Below are positions 35,062 to 42,922 of a stretch of DNA of 64,000 nt, one piece after another. Made by a program: the position numbers and the translations under genes. The notes under the pieces are model-generated. The model saw only the letters and a program-made list of their open reading frames with translations. It had not been told where the DNA came from and did not search any database. Each line of letters begins with the position of its first letter. Within the stretch, counting starts at the first letter, position 1. Location: positions 124,001 through 188,000 of the forward strand of contig JAKLIX010000003.1 in assembly GCA_022709385.1 (NCBI GenBank), written 5' to 3'. The DNA comes from Bacteroidota bacterium. Its GTDB lineage: Bacteria > Bacteroidota > Bacteroidia > Bacteroidales > CAIXZF01.

Positions 35062-35093
35062 CTGTAGGGACATGCCATGGCATGTCACTATGG
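35062..35093. repeat. 32-nt palindrome, copy 3
   Basis: Intact left arm CTGTAGGG, core ACATGCCATGGCATGT, eroded right arm CACTATGG. It lies just right of the nested hairpin array, so copies 2 and 3 flank it. Confidence 0.85.
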
Positions 35094-35103
35094 TTTCGAA
35101 CTT

Positions 35104-35145
35104 GGATGAGCCAAATGCAACGCATGGCCCAGCAGATTCAACCCA
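35104..35145 (+). repeat. 42-nt direct repeat, right copy
   Basis: GGATGAGCCAAAT at the left end and GATTCAACCCA at the right end, in the same orientation and length as the copy at 32184-32225. Relative order with the palindrome is reversed: here the palindrome comes first. Confidence 0.7.
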
Positions 35146-35217
35146 GCCTGTCCTTCCCCGCCTTTCCGGAAAAAAAGTTTCATCTTAACCTTCCAGGCAA
35201 AAAAAGCAGCATGAATC

Positions 35218-35247
35218 TTGACATTTGAAATTATTATACTATCTTTG
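35218..35247 (+). promoter_or_regulatory. Consensus Bacteroidota promoter (TTG-N19-TATCTTTG)
   Basis: TTG at 35218-35220, 19 bases, then TATCTTTG at 35240-35247, a full match to the -33/-7 consensus. The predicted start near 35254 gives a 14-nt leader for the SPFH gene. Confidence 0.65.
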
Positions 35248-35267
35248 CGATATCAAAACAATATCAA

Positions 35268-36116
35268 ATGGAAAAAACGGTAAAACCCATGTCAGGCTAT
35301 CTGGGATTGATATTAATCCTTATTCTGGCAGCCATCCCCGTGCTGATTGCACTCCCCACCGAAGCATGGTGGGTGATTGTCTTCGAGATCATTCCGGCCT
35401 TTATGGCAAGCGGAATGACGGTGGTCAATCCGAATGAATCCTGTGTGCTCACCCTGTTCGGCGCATACAAGGGAACGGTGAAGACCAATGGCTTCTTCTT
35501 TGTGAATCCTTTTTACCTGAAGAAGAAGATCTCGCTGAGGGCAAGGAACCTCAACAGCGAACCGCTGAAAGTTAACGACAAGATCGGCAACCCGATCATG
35601 ATTGGCATCGTGCTGGTCTGGCGGGTGGAGGAAACCTACAAGGCTGCCTTCGAGGTAGACGATTATGTGAAGTTTGTGCAGATCCAGAGTGAGGCTGCCA
35701 TCCGCAAGCTGGCCGGGCACTATCCTTACGACAATTTCGATGATGCCCAGGCTGAAATGACCCTGCGATCAGGAGGGGAAGAAGTGAACCATGTGCTGGA
35801 GAAGGAGCTCACCGAGCGGCTTATGATTGCGGGCATCGAGGTCATGGAAGCAAGGATTGCTTACCTGGCGTATGCTTCGGAGATCGCCCACGCCATGCTG
35901 CAGCGCCAGCAGGCCACGGCCGTGGTTGCAGCCAGGTTTAAAATCGTGGAGGGGGCCGTGTCCATGGTGGAGATGGCATTGGATCATCTGTCGAAGAAGC
36001 AGATCATCGAACTCGATGAAGAACACAAAGCATCGATGGTAAGCAACCTGATGGTGGTATTATGTGCGGAAAAGGCAGCCACTCCGATCGTGAATGCCGG
36101 GACACTCAATCCTTAA
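35268..36116 (+). CDS. SPFH/Band 7 domain membrane protein
   Basis: A 282-residue protein with two N-terminal membrane segments (GLILILILAAIPVLIALP; WWVIVFEIIPAFMASG). The SPFH/Band 7 domain follows (NPNESCVLTLFGAYKGTVKTNG, ARNLNSEPLKVNDKIGNPIMIG, VQIQSEAAIRKLAGHYPYD). SPFH proteins build ring-like scaffolds on membranes and often control proteases such as FtsH. Next to it, three bases after its stop, is an Arc-type ribbon-helix-helix protein; this pairing recurs in Bacteroidota and other phyla. The client of this SPFH protein is unknown. Confidence 0.88.
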   Translation: MEKTVKPMSGYLGLILILILAAIPVLIALPTEAWWVIVFEIIPAFMASGMTVVNPNESCVLTLFGAYKGTVKTNGFFFVNPFYLKKKISLRARNLNSEPLKVNDKIGNPIMIGIVLVWRVEETYKAAFEVDDYVKFVQIQSEAAIRKLAGHYPYDNFDDAQAEMTLRSGGEEVNHVLEKELTERLMIAGIEVMEARIAYLAYASEIAHAMLQRQQATAVVAARFKIVEGAVSMVEMALDHLSKKQIIELDEEHKASMVSNLMVVLCAEKAATPIVNAGTLNP

Positions 36117-36118
36117 AA

Positions 36119-36289
36119 ATGGCTGAAAAAAAGGCATTTGTGCTTAGGATAGACCCTGCCTTGCTTGCAAAGGTCGAAAAATGGGCTGCCGATGAGTTTC
36201 GCAGCACAAATGGCCAGATTGAATGGATTATCAGGAATGCGCTGAAGAAGGCCGGGAAATACAGGGAAAAAGAATCAGGCACGCCATAG
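36119..36289 (+). CDS. Arc-type ribbon-helix-helix DNA-binding protein
   Basis: A 56-residue protein MAEKKAFVLRIDPALLAKVE, then WAADEFRSTNGQIEWIIRNALKKAG in overlapping segments. The beta-strand plus two helices fit the Arc/MetJ ribbon-helix-helix fold that dimerises on DNA. It begins two bases after the SPFH stop codon, so the two are one operon and the repressor probably controls it. The 3' end overlaps the convergent radical SAM gene by 15 nt. It is too short to be the antitoxin of a classical pair, and no toxin gene follows. Confidence 0.82.
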   Translation: MAEKKAFVLRIDPALLAKVEKWAADEFRSTNGQIEWIIRNALKKAGKYREKESGTP

Positions 36290-37216
36290 CCGGCCCTGCC
36301 AGGTGTTCCGTTCAGCCAGACGGTCTTCAAGCTTCTGCAGGATCTGGTCGTTCCGTATCAGTCCGAAGCCGGGTCCTGCAAGAAAGCGGGGCGGGACTTC
36401 CCCTGCAATCCTTTCTACCAGCAGGGTGGGCCGCAACAGTTCGAGGTAATCCGCCACCAGGTCCAGGTAAGCGTCCAGGGATAAAAAACTGAAACGGCCG
36501 GGATGATCTCTGTACTCCTCTGCCATTAGGGTGTTTTTAATGATTTGCAGTTGATGCAGTTTGATGCTGTGCAGGGGGAGGCCGCTGAGCAGTGAGGCCC
36601 CCTGCAGCATGTCTTCCCTGGATTCTCCGGGCAAACCGAGGATGATATGGGCACCGGTCAGGATGCCCCTTGCGGCGGTTAAATTTACCGCTTCCGCCGA
36701 CTGGCTGAAGCTGTGCCCGCGGTTCACCGCCTGTAAAACATCATCCCTGCAGCTTTCGATCCCATATTCAACAACGATATAACATTTTTTACTGAGCGCC
36801 TCCAGGTAGTCGAGCAGGGGATCGGAAATGCAGTCGGGCCTGGTTCCGATCACCAGCCCGATCACATCCGGATATGCAAGCGCTTCTTCATATCGGGTTT
36901 TCAATACATCAAGACTTGCATAGGTATTGCTGTAAGCCTGGAAGTAGGCCAGGTATTTCGTTGCCCTCCGGTAACGTTTTTGGTGAAACGATACGCCTTC
37001 GGCCAGTTGCTGTGTAATGGTCTTCGAGGGACTGCAATAAGAAGGATTGAAAGCTTCGTTGTTGCAGAAAGTGCAGCCGCCGGTACCGAGGGTCCCGTCC
37101 CTGTTCGGACAAGTAAATCCGGCATCGAGGGTGAGTTTTTGCACCCTCGTGCCGAATTTTTTTTGAAAATACCCGGAATAGCTGTTAAACCTGCGGTTAT
37201 GCCCCCAAGGGTACAT
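36275..37216 (-). CDS. TIGR01212 family radical SAM protein (YhcC-like)
   Basis: A 313-residue radical SAM protein, starting MYPWGHNRRFNSYSGYF. The Fe-S cluster ligands are CPNRDGTLGTGGCTFC, a spacing typical of the TIGR01212/YhcC group, not the plain CxxxCxxC. Later family motifs are LVIGTRPDCISD, YGIESCRDDVL, AHIILGLPGESREDML and HLHQ-like IKLHQLQIIKNT. The substrate of this family is not established. It starts 14 nt after the stop of the POT transporter gene and is probably co-transcribed. Confidence 0.88.
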   Translation of the reverse strand: MYPWGHNRRFNSYSGYFQKKFGTRVQKLTLDAGFTCPNRDGTLGTGGCTFCNNEAFNPSYCSPSKTITQQLAEGVSFHQKRYRRATKYLAYFQAYSNTYASLDVLKTRYEEALAYPDVIGLVIGTRPDCISDPLLDYLEALSKKCYIVVEYGIESCRDDVLQAVNRGHSFSQSAEAVNLTAARGILTGAHIILGLPGESREDMLQGASLLSGLPLHSIKLHQLQIIKNTLMAEEYRDHPGRFSFLSLDAYLDLVADYLELLRPTLLVERIAGEVPPRFLAGPGFGLIRNDQILQKLEDRLAERNTWQGRLWRA

Positions 37217-37230
37217 AAGCAGTTAAACCT

Positions 37231-39042
37231 TTATTTAGTTGCCCTCTCGAGTCGTTTCAGAATGCTGAAGATGAAGGCAGCCGACAGGATACAGCAGATG
37301 ATAAAGATGGCCCATAGTTCCCACAGCGGGATTCTGTCCCAGAAAAAGCTTCCCACAAACAGGAACTTATTTCCAATGGCCGTGGCAAGCAGCCAGCCAC
37401 CCTGCATTACCCCCTGGAAACGGGATGGGGCAACCTTGGCGACAAAGGAAAGTCCCATCGGACTGAGGAAAAGCTCTGCAATGGTAAGTACCAGGTAACT
37501 GCTGATCAACCAGTAGGGAGATACCCTGTCCCACTCGGTAAGTCCCTGCGAAGCAACCATATGGGGTGAAACCAGGTTCAGGGATGCCAGCAGCACAATG
37601 ACAAATCCAAGAGATGCAATGATCATCCCGATGCCGATTTTCTTTGGGGTTGACGGTTCACTCTTCCGTTTTCTGAGCCATGCGAAGACACCCATGACCG
37701 GGAAGGTGAGTGCCACGATAAACAAGGGATTGAAGGACTGGAAGATTTCCGGGGCGATGGGGTTCATGGCATTGTATCCGCCGATGAAGTAATACGTCAG
37801 GTAACCCAGGCCGAGCAGCATGACCAGGCCGATCAGCTTTTCGGATATCTTCTTTCTGGCAAAAATGATGACCAGGCCGGCAAGGGCACCGATAAAGGCC
37901 AGGATAGACTCCAGGTTAAAGAAAATGAAGTTGAAGGGACCCACCTCTTTCACCGTATAGTCTCTTGCAAAGAGGGTGAGTGTCAGACCGTTCTGGTGGA
38001 ACGACATCCAGAAGAAAATAACCACGACAAACACCAGGATCAGGGAAATGACCCTCGGTCGTTCGTCTTTGGTTGAAATCTGAAACATCATGGCCACAAA
38101 CCCGACAAAGACACCTACCGCCAGTCCGAGGGCAAAATCGTCGAGCAGGAGGTAGAAGATCAGGGAGGTCACAGCCAGCAGGGCCAGCGAGACGATGATG
38201 CTCTTAATGTTATTCGAATTGAAGAAGGACGGGGTGTTGTCGGTTTTGGCAACAACGGCTTTCTGCTTATTGGGCAGATGTTTGTTAAAGATCACGTACA
38301 CCAGCAGGGAAACGATCATGGCAGCTGCGGCAATACCGAAAGCGTAATTATAGCCTTTGGAGAAGGCGGCAAGGTACTGATTGGCGAAATCGGTGAGTTG
38401 CATGGCACCGGCCACGGCATTTCCCGAAGCTTTGGACGCCAGCATCTCAAAATTGGTCATGGCTTGCGGATCAGTCATCCTGCCATCGATAAAGGCATGG
38501 CACATGGCCGGCAAACTGCCGTCATGTAGAAAGCCCTGTGTCTTCAGAAACCAGTTCCTGATTCCCGTGGCAACAAAGGGAGCGAAAAACGCACCCACAT
38601 TGATCCCCATGTAGAAAATCATGAAGGCCGTGTCACGGACATTGGAATACTTGGGATCGTCGTACATCTGTCCGACAACCGCCTGAAGATTCCCCTTGAA
38701 CAAGCCATTGCCGAAAGCGATGGTGAAGAGGGCGATCAGGGTGACTGTCAGCGACATTCCCGGCATGGCGATGATCGCGTAACCGGCAAACATGATCACC
38801 TGACCGATCAGGATCACGGTTTTATACCGGTTGGTCGCGTCTGCCAGCATCCCTCCCACCAGTGCGAGGGCGTAAATGGCAAAATAAAACCAGCTGTAGT
38901 ATCCTCCGGCGTCTGCTGCCGTCAGGCCATACTTGGCCTGAAGAAAGAGCACCAGGATCGCCATCATGGTGTAAAAGCCGAAACGCTCACCCATATTGGC
39001 GAAGAAGGCTACGATAAGTCCCTTGGGATGATTTTTTAACAT
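37231..39042 (-). CDS. POT/PTR family peptide MFS transporter
   Basis: A 603-residue inner-membrane transporter of the proton-dependent oligopeptide (POT) family, with the usual 12 or more membrane segments and two long loops. The first helix reads NMGERFGFYTMMAILVL: the ExxERF proton-coupling motif has its first Glu replaced by Asn, while Glu-Arg-Phe is kept, a variation I believe is common in this Bacteroidota branch. The GNGLFKGNLQAVVGQMYDD loop, and FYMGINVGAFFAPF, are family signatures. It would import di- and tripeptides. Promoter box 39074-39081. Confidence 0.88.
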   Translation of the reverse strand: MLKNHPKGLIVAFFANMGERFGFYTMMAILVLFLQAKYGLTAADAGGYYSWFYFAIYALALVGGMLADATNRYKTVILIGQVIMFAGYAIIAMPGMSLTVTLIALFTIAFGNGLFKGNLQAVVGQMYDDPKYSNVRDTAFMIFYMGINVGAFFAPFVATGIRNWFLKTQGFLHDGSLPAMCHAFIDGRMTDPQAMTNFEMLASKASGNAVAGAMQLTDFANQYLAAFSKGYNYAFGIAAAAMIVSLLVYVIFNKHLPNKQKAVVAKTDNTPSFFNSNNIKSIIVSLALLAVTSLIFYLLLDDFALGLAVGVFVGFVAMMFQISTKDERPRVISLILVFVVVIFFWMSFHQNGLTLTLFARDYTVKEVGPFNFIFFNLESILAFIGALAGLVIIFARKKISEKLIGLVMLLGLGYLTYYFIGGYNAMNPIAPEIFQSFNPLFIVALTFPVMGVFAWLRKRKSEPSTPKKIGIGMIIASLGFVIVLLASLNLVSPHMVASQGLTEWDRVSPYWLISSYLVLTIAELFLSPMGLSFVAKVAPSRFQGVMQGGWLLATAIGNKFLFVGSFFWDRIPLWELWAIFIICCILSAAFIFSILKRLERATK

Positions 39043-39073
39043 ATGATTTGCTTTAGATTAGAATATTCAGGAG

Positions 39074-39081
39074 CAAACATA
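39074..39081 (-). promoter_or_regulatory. -7 box (TATGTTTG) of the POT transporter gene
   Basis: The minus-strand TATGTTTG fits TAnnTTTG and lies 31 nt upstream of the ATG at 39042. There is no -33 TTG at 19-21 nt. Confidence 0.5.
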
Positions 39082-39112
39082 TGCAAAAAATCTGACAAGT
39101 GAAATCCCGGGG

Positions 39113-39143
39113 AAAAAATAAAGGGTGACCATCTGGCCACCCT
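39113..39143 (-). terminator. Intrinsic terminator of the repeat lipoprotein
   Basis: Read on the minus strand: a stem AGGGTGGCC / GGTCACCCT with one mismatch around AGAT, followed by TTATTTTTT. It lies about 35 nt after the stop at 39178. Confidence 0.85.
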
Positions 39144-39177
39144 GGAAGATATAGAGAGATTTATTGGATTGCCGTGC

Positions 39178-39594
39178 CTATTGCAGCTGGCTCAGTTGTA
39201 TGTAGTGAGGCCAGTATTGGGAATCCTGCTCCATTTCATTCAGAACTCCTGCCTGGTAAACCGGGTTAATGTTCATTCTCAGATAGTTGGGCCAGAAGAC
39301 GGGGTCAGACTGCATATGGTCCACCACACTTTCAACCACCTCATTGTTTTTTGGTGATGTTTCCTCTTTGAGGCAATCATTCAGGTAATTCATCCAGTAG
39401 GACGGATTCTGCGACATCTGGTCGAGAATGCCCGACTGCGGTGCCTTTGTTCCTGCCGTGCTGCCGGTGATATCATTCCCGGCTGTGACGTCTGAGCTTG
39501 CAAAACTGCGGCTGCATCCAAGGGTCAGGGTGGCAAGTGCAAAACTGGTCAGGACGAGGCCTTTTATGCTTTGAGTGAGGGTTGACTTTTTCAT
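39178..39594 (-). CDS. Small lipoprotein with three YWxxY repeats
   Basis: A 138-residue protein with a signal peptide ending in a lipobox-like TLTLGCSRS, so probably a lipoprotein (the spacing of the basic residues fits). The mature part has three related units: LDQMSQNPSYWMNYL, VDHMQSDPVFWPNYL and LNEMEQDSQYWPHYI. The spacing between them is about 34 residues. I do not know a named family with this repeat. It is a single-gene unit with its own -7 box (39619-39626) and terminator. Confidence 0.75.
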   Translation of the reverse strand: MKKSTLTQSIKGLVLTSFALATLTLGCSRSFASSDVTAGNDITGSTAGTKAPQSGILDQMSQNPSYWMNYLNDCLKEETSPKNNEVVESVVDHMQSDPVFWPNYLRMNINPVYQAGVLNEMEQDSQYWPHYIQLSQLQ

Positions 39595-39618
39595 GACGTT
39601 GTGTTTTTTGGGTTATTT

Positions 39619-39626
39619 CAAACATA
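39619..39626 (-). promoter_or_regulatory. -7 box (TATGTTTG) of the repeat lipoprotein
   Basis: The minus-strand TATGTTTG fits TAnnTTTG and would give a leader of about 19 nt before the ATG at 39594. Confidence 0.5.
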
Positions 39627-39720
39627 AGACGCCGCAGCAGGGGATAAGTTACAGGTGTATTTAAAAAAATCACCGGAAGGCCTGTCCAATGTCCCTCACC
39701 GGCCTTTCAGGGGAATTTTG

Positions 39721-39728
39721 TACCTTTG
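39721..39728 (+). promoter_or_regulatory. -7 box (TACCTTTG) at the serine protease start
   Basis: TACCTTTG fits TAnnTTTG and ends only four bases before the ATG at 39733. The transcript would therefore be leaderless or the protein would begin slightly later. It argues against the in-frame ATG at 39655. Confidence 0.45.
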
Positions 39729-39732
39729 GCCC

Positions 39733-41658
39733 ATGATTTCACCATTGCGGATCAGCATTGCCTGCCGGTTCTTCTTCGTCGCGCTCCTGTTTTTTCTGCT
39801 CTGTATCAGGGTATCCGCACAGCTCAGCATTGGCGGAGTTCCCTTTTCCTTTCGAATTAGCGGTGATTACAATGAATTGAAGGTATTCCGGCCTGAGATC
39901 CCGGATTTCAGCCGCTTACTGGAGGAAGATGTGGAAAACGACCGCAACGGCCTGCCCTACCACTATGCGGCAAATCTTCCGCTTCCCGTGGATTTGCTGA
40001 AAGAGGGAAGCTGGACAAGCCTGGTGGACGGGAGTAAAGTTTGCCGGCTGATGGTGGTGTCTCCCGGTGCCCTGGCGCTGGCATGTTATTTTGATGCGTT
40101 TTATCTTCCGGAGGGTGCGTCATTCTTCATTTACGATCAATCGAATGAAAGCCTTTACGGGGCATTCACCTCCCTTAACAACCAGCCTGACAGCCTTTTT
40201 GCCACCGCCCTGGTATTGTCCGACAGGATCGTACTGGAATACAATGAGACTGCCGCTTGCAACGGGAAGGCTGTCATCAGGCTTTCAGAGATCAGTCATG
40301 CCTACCGGGGCGTTTCGTTTCTTGATCACCGCGGTACCAAAGGCTTTGGAGGATCAGGACCCTGCGAAGTCAATGTCAATTGTCCCGAGGGACAGAACTG
40401 GCAGAACCAGAAGCGCGGTGTTGTGAGGATCAGCGTAAAGACCGGAAGCTGGTCAGCATGGTGTACGGGAAGCCTGCTGAACAACAGCAGGCAGGATTTC
40501 AAACCCTGGCTTCTCACGGCAGATCATTGCGGAGCCGCTTCCACGGCCCAGGACCTGAGCCAGTGGGTGTTTTATTTCAATTACGAAAGTGCCGATTGTC
40601 CTGACCCTTCCACCGAACCTGTCCATAAAACCCTTACGGGTGCAGTGAAGAAAGCCTCAAGCGGCGGTAACGGATCAGCCATCAGGGAATCGGACTTTTA
40701 CCTTGTTCTGCTGAATAATATGGTGCCGGATCAATACAATCCTTTTTTCAACGGCTGGAGCAGACAGAATACAGCAAGTCAGTCCGGTACCTGCATCCAT
40801 CATCCTGAAGGAGATATTAAAAAGATTTCGACTTATGTGACACCCACCCTGTCATCTTCCTGGGGAAGCACACCGCATAGCCACTGGGCTGTCAAATGGG
40901 CGGCAACCCAGAGCGGGCATGGCGTCACCGAGCCGGGCTCATCAGGCTCCCCGCTCTTTAACCAGCAGGGATTGGTGATGGGGCAACTGAGCGGAGGAGA
41001 GGCTTCCTGTACCAATCTGAACGGAACAGACCTTTACGGCAAGTTTTCCTATTCCTGGGCTCCCGCGCAGTCAGATTCAACCACCAGCCTCCACCACTGG
41101 CTCGACCCCGACCAGAGCAATCCAATCAGCCTGCCGGGTAACGGACCCAATATCACCTTTGTGATCGCTGATTTCTCCGTCGATCGGGATACGGTTACGG
41201 TGGGCAGCAGCCTGAGCTTTACCGACCTTTCTTCCGGTAATCCCTTGTCCTGGGCCTGGAATTTCAGCGGAGGTTCTCCGGCCTTTTCATCAGCACAGCA
41301 TCCTGCATCGGTTCAATACAATAAAACCGGCGTGTTCGACGTAAGCCTGGCTGTGGCTAACAGCAACACTACAGACACCCTCCTCAGGCAAAGGCTTATC
41401 ACCGTGATTCCCAATATCTATCCGAATCCCCACCACGACCGGATCATCATCGATCTCGGAGATTATCCTGTGGAAGATTTCACTGCGGAGGTTCATGATA
41501 TTCTCGGACGAAGGGTGAAAATCCTGGTGCAGGAAATAAACCCCGGAACAGTTTATGGTGTCTTCATTCAAAATGAAACATCCGGGATGTACCACCTGAG
41601 AATTAAAACCTCCGGGCTCGACCTGAGTAAAAAAGTGATGTTTATCAAAACCCCGTGA
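39733..41658 (+). CDS. Secreted trypsin-like serine protease with PKD domain and T9SS sorting domain
   Basis: A 641-residue exported protease resembling lysyl endopeptidases. After the signal peptide (cleavage near VSAQ) and a prodomain to about residue 220 comes the S1-type catalytic domain. His265 is in LLTADHCGAAS, Asp321 in RESDFYLVLL and Ser406 in EPGSSGSPLFNQQG, so the triad is complete. Residues of about 480-560 form a PKD domain (DLSSGNPLSWAWNFSGG). The last 75 residues are a T9SS type A domain: NIYPNPHHDRIIIDL, VHDILGRRVKIL. It is followed after one base by the metalloprotease gene. Confidence 0.9.
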   Translation: MISPLRISIACRFFFVALLFFLLCIRVSAQLSIGGVPFSFRISGDYNELKVFRPEIPDFSRLLEEDVENDRNGLPYHYAANLPLPVDLLKEGSWTSLVDGSKVCRLMVVSPGALALACYFDAFYLPEGASFFIYDQSNESLYGAFTSLNNQPDSLFATALVLSDRIVLEYNETAACNGKAVIRLSEISHAYRGVSFLDHRGTKGFGGSGPCEVNVNCPEGQNWQNQKRGVVRISVKTGSWSAWCTGSLLNNSRQDFKPWLLTADHCGAASTAQDLSQWVFYFNYESADCPDPSTEPVHKTLTGAVKKASSGGNGSAIRESDFYLVLLNNMVPDQYNPFFNGWSRQNTASQSGTCIHHPEGDIKKISTYVTPTLSSSWGSTPHSHWAVKWAATQSGHGVTEPGSSGSPLFNQQGLVMGQLSGGEASCTNLNGTDLYGKFSYSWAPAQSDSTTSLHHWLDPDQSNPISLPGNGPNITFVIADFSVDRDTVTVGSSLSFTDLSSGNPLSWAWNFSGGSPAFSSAQHPASVQYNKTGVFDVSLAVANSNTTDTLLRQRLITVIPNIYPNPHHDRIIIDLGDYPVEDFTAEVHDILGRRVKILVQEINPGTVYGVFIQNETSGMYHLRIKTSGLDLSKKVMFIKTP

Positions 41659-41659
41659 C

Positions 41660-42922
41660 ATGATTTTATCCCGTGAACTCCTGTTCCTTGTTCTGTTCGG
41701 ATTATCTGTGCAGTTACTTTCTGCCCAGGAAACTGATCCGCCCGGACAATGCGGGACTGTGGCCTATAACCAATGGCTCGAAAAGCAGGATCCCGGCTAT
41801 GCTTCCAGCCGGAAAAGCGTGCAGGAGAAAATCCGCGATTACCTGAGGCGGATGAATGTTCAGAAGGAGGACAGCAACCAGGTGATCCAGATACCGGTGA
41901 TTGTGCATATTTTGTGGAACACCGCCGAGCAGAATATTCCGGATGAGCAGGTCTGGTCACAGATTTTCGCATTGAACGAGGATTTCCGGAGGCTAAATGC
42001 CGATACCGTCAATACGCCTGTCATGTTTAAACCCGTGGCTGCAGATTCCAGGATTGAGTTTTGTCTGGCCCGCAGATTGCCCGACAATTCGGGCCCTTCA
42101 AACGGCATCTTAAGGATTTGGACCGATAAGGCGGAATTCGGCCTCGACAACAAAGTGAAAAGCGCTTATCACGGGGGCAGCGCGGCATGGGACAGAGACC
42201 GCTACCTGAATATCTGGGTATGTAAGCTGACAGCTAACTATTTGGGATACAGCCAGTATCCCGGAGGGCCGGACAGCACGGACGGGGTAGTGATCGATTA
42301 CCGTTGTTTCGGCCGGGTGGGTACCCTGAACCCGCATTACAACAAGGGCAGGACTGCCACCCATGAGATCGGGCACTGGCTTGATCTTTACCATATCTGG
42401 GGCGACGATTTCGGCTCATGCGACGGCAGTGATTATGTGGATGATACGCCCAATGCCGCCGATGCCAATTATTATTGTCCCACCCACCCCCGCATCACCA
42501 ACTGCAATGCCACCGGTGAAATGTTCATGAACTACATGGATTACTGTGATGATCATTGCTTCAATATTTACACTGCCGGTCAGGCCCAGCGGATGCGCGC
42601 AGCCATTTTTACCGTACGTACATCCCTGCTCAGCAGCGACGGATGCGATGATTATATCGGGATGCAGGAACTGGAGAAGGACAACCATGTGACACTTTAC
42701 CCGAACCCTGCTTCGGATTACATACATCTGACATTCAGCAAACCTTTGAACAAGGCTGTTTTTATTGTTTCAGATATGACCGGCAGGACCTGCCTGCTCG
42801 GGCAGGCAACCAATGTGACACATCAGGCACTGGATGTGTCACATCTGAATGATGGGCTTTATTTCCTGAGTGTACGCAGTGGATCCTCCTCCGTCACCTT
42901 AAAATTACTGCTGCAGAGATGA
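41660..42922 (+). CDS. Secreted M43 zinc metalloprotease with T9SS sorting domain
   Basis: A 420-residue exported metalloprotease of the pappalysin (M43) family. The zinc site is His235-Glu236-X2-His239-X5-His245 in HEIGHWLDLYHIWGD, followed by the Met-turn MNYMDYCDDHCFNIY. The C-terminus is a T9SS type A domain (LYPNPASDYIHLTFSKP, VSDMTGRTCLLG, LNDGLYFLSV). The signal peptide is LLFLVLFGLSVQLLSAQ. It starts one base after the serine protease stop and overlaps mqnE by four bases at its end, so two exported proteases and a menaquinone enzyme are on one transcript. Confidence 0.92.
   Translation: MILSRELLFLVLFGLSVQLLSAQETDPPGQCGTVAYNQWLEKQDPGYASSRKSVQEKIRDYLRRMNVQKEDSNQVIQIPVIVHILWNTAEQNIPDEQVWSQIFALNEDFRRLNADTVNTPVMFKPVAADSRIEFCLARRLPDNSGPSNGILRIWTDKAEFGLDNKVKSAYHGGSAAWDRDRYLNIWVCKLTANYLGYSQYPGGPDSTDGVVIDYRCFGRVGTLNPHYNKGRTATHEIGHWLDLYHIWGDDFGSCDGSDYVDDTPNAADANYYCPTHPRITNCNATGEMFMNYMDYCDDHCFNIYTAGQAQRMRAAIFTVRTSLLSSDGCDDYIGMQELEKDNHVTLYPNPASDYIHLTFSKPLNKAVFIVSDMTGRTCLLGQATNVTHQALDVSHLNDGLYFLSVRSGSSSVTLKLLLQR

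Noticed and set aside
36119..36289. Antitoxin of a toxin-antitoxin pair
   Set aside because: No toxin gene adjoins it; the upstream partner is an SPFH membrane protein and the downstream gene is convergent.
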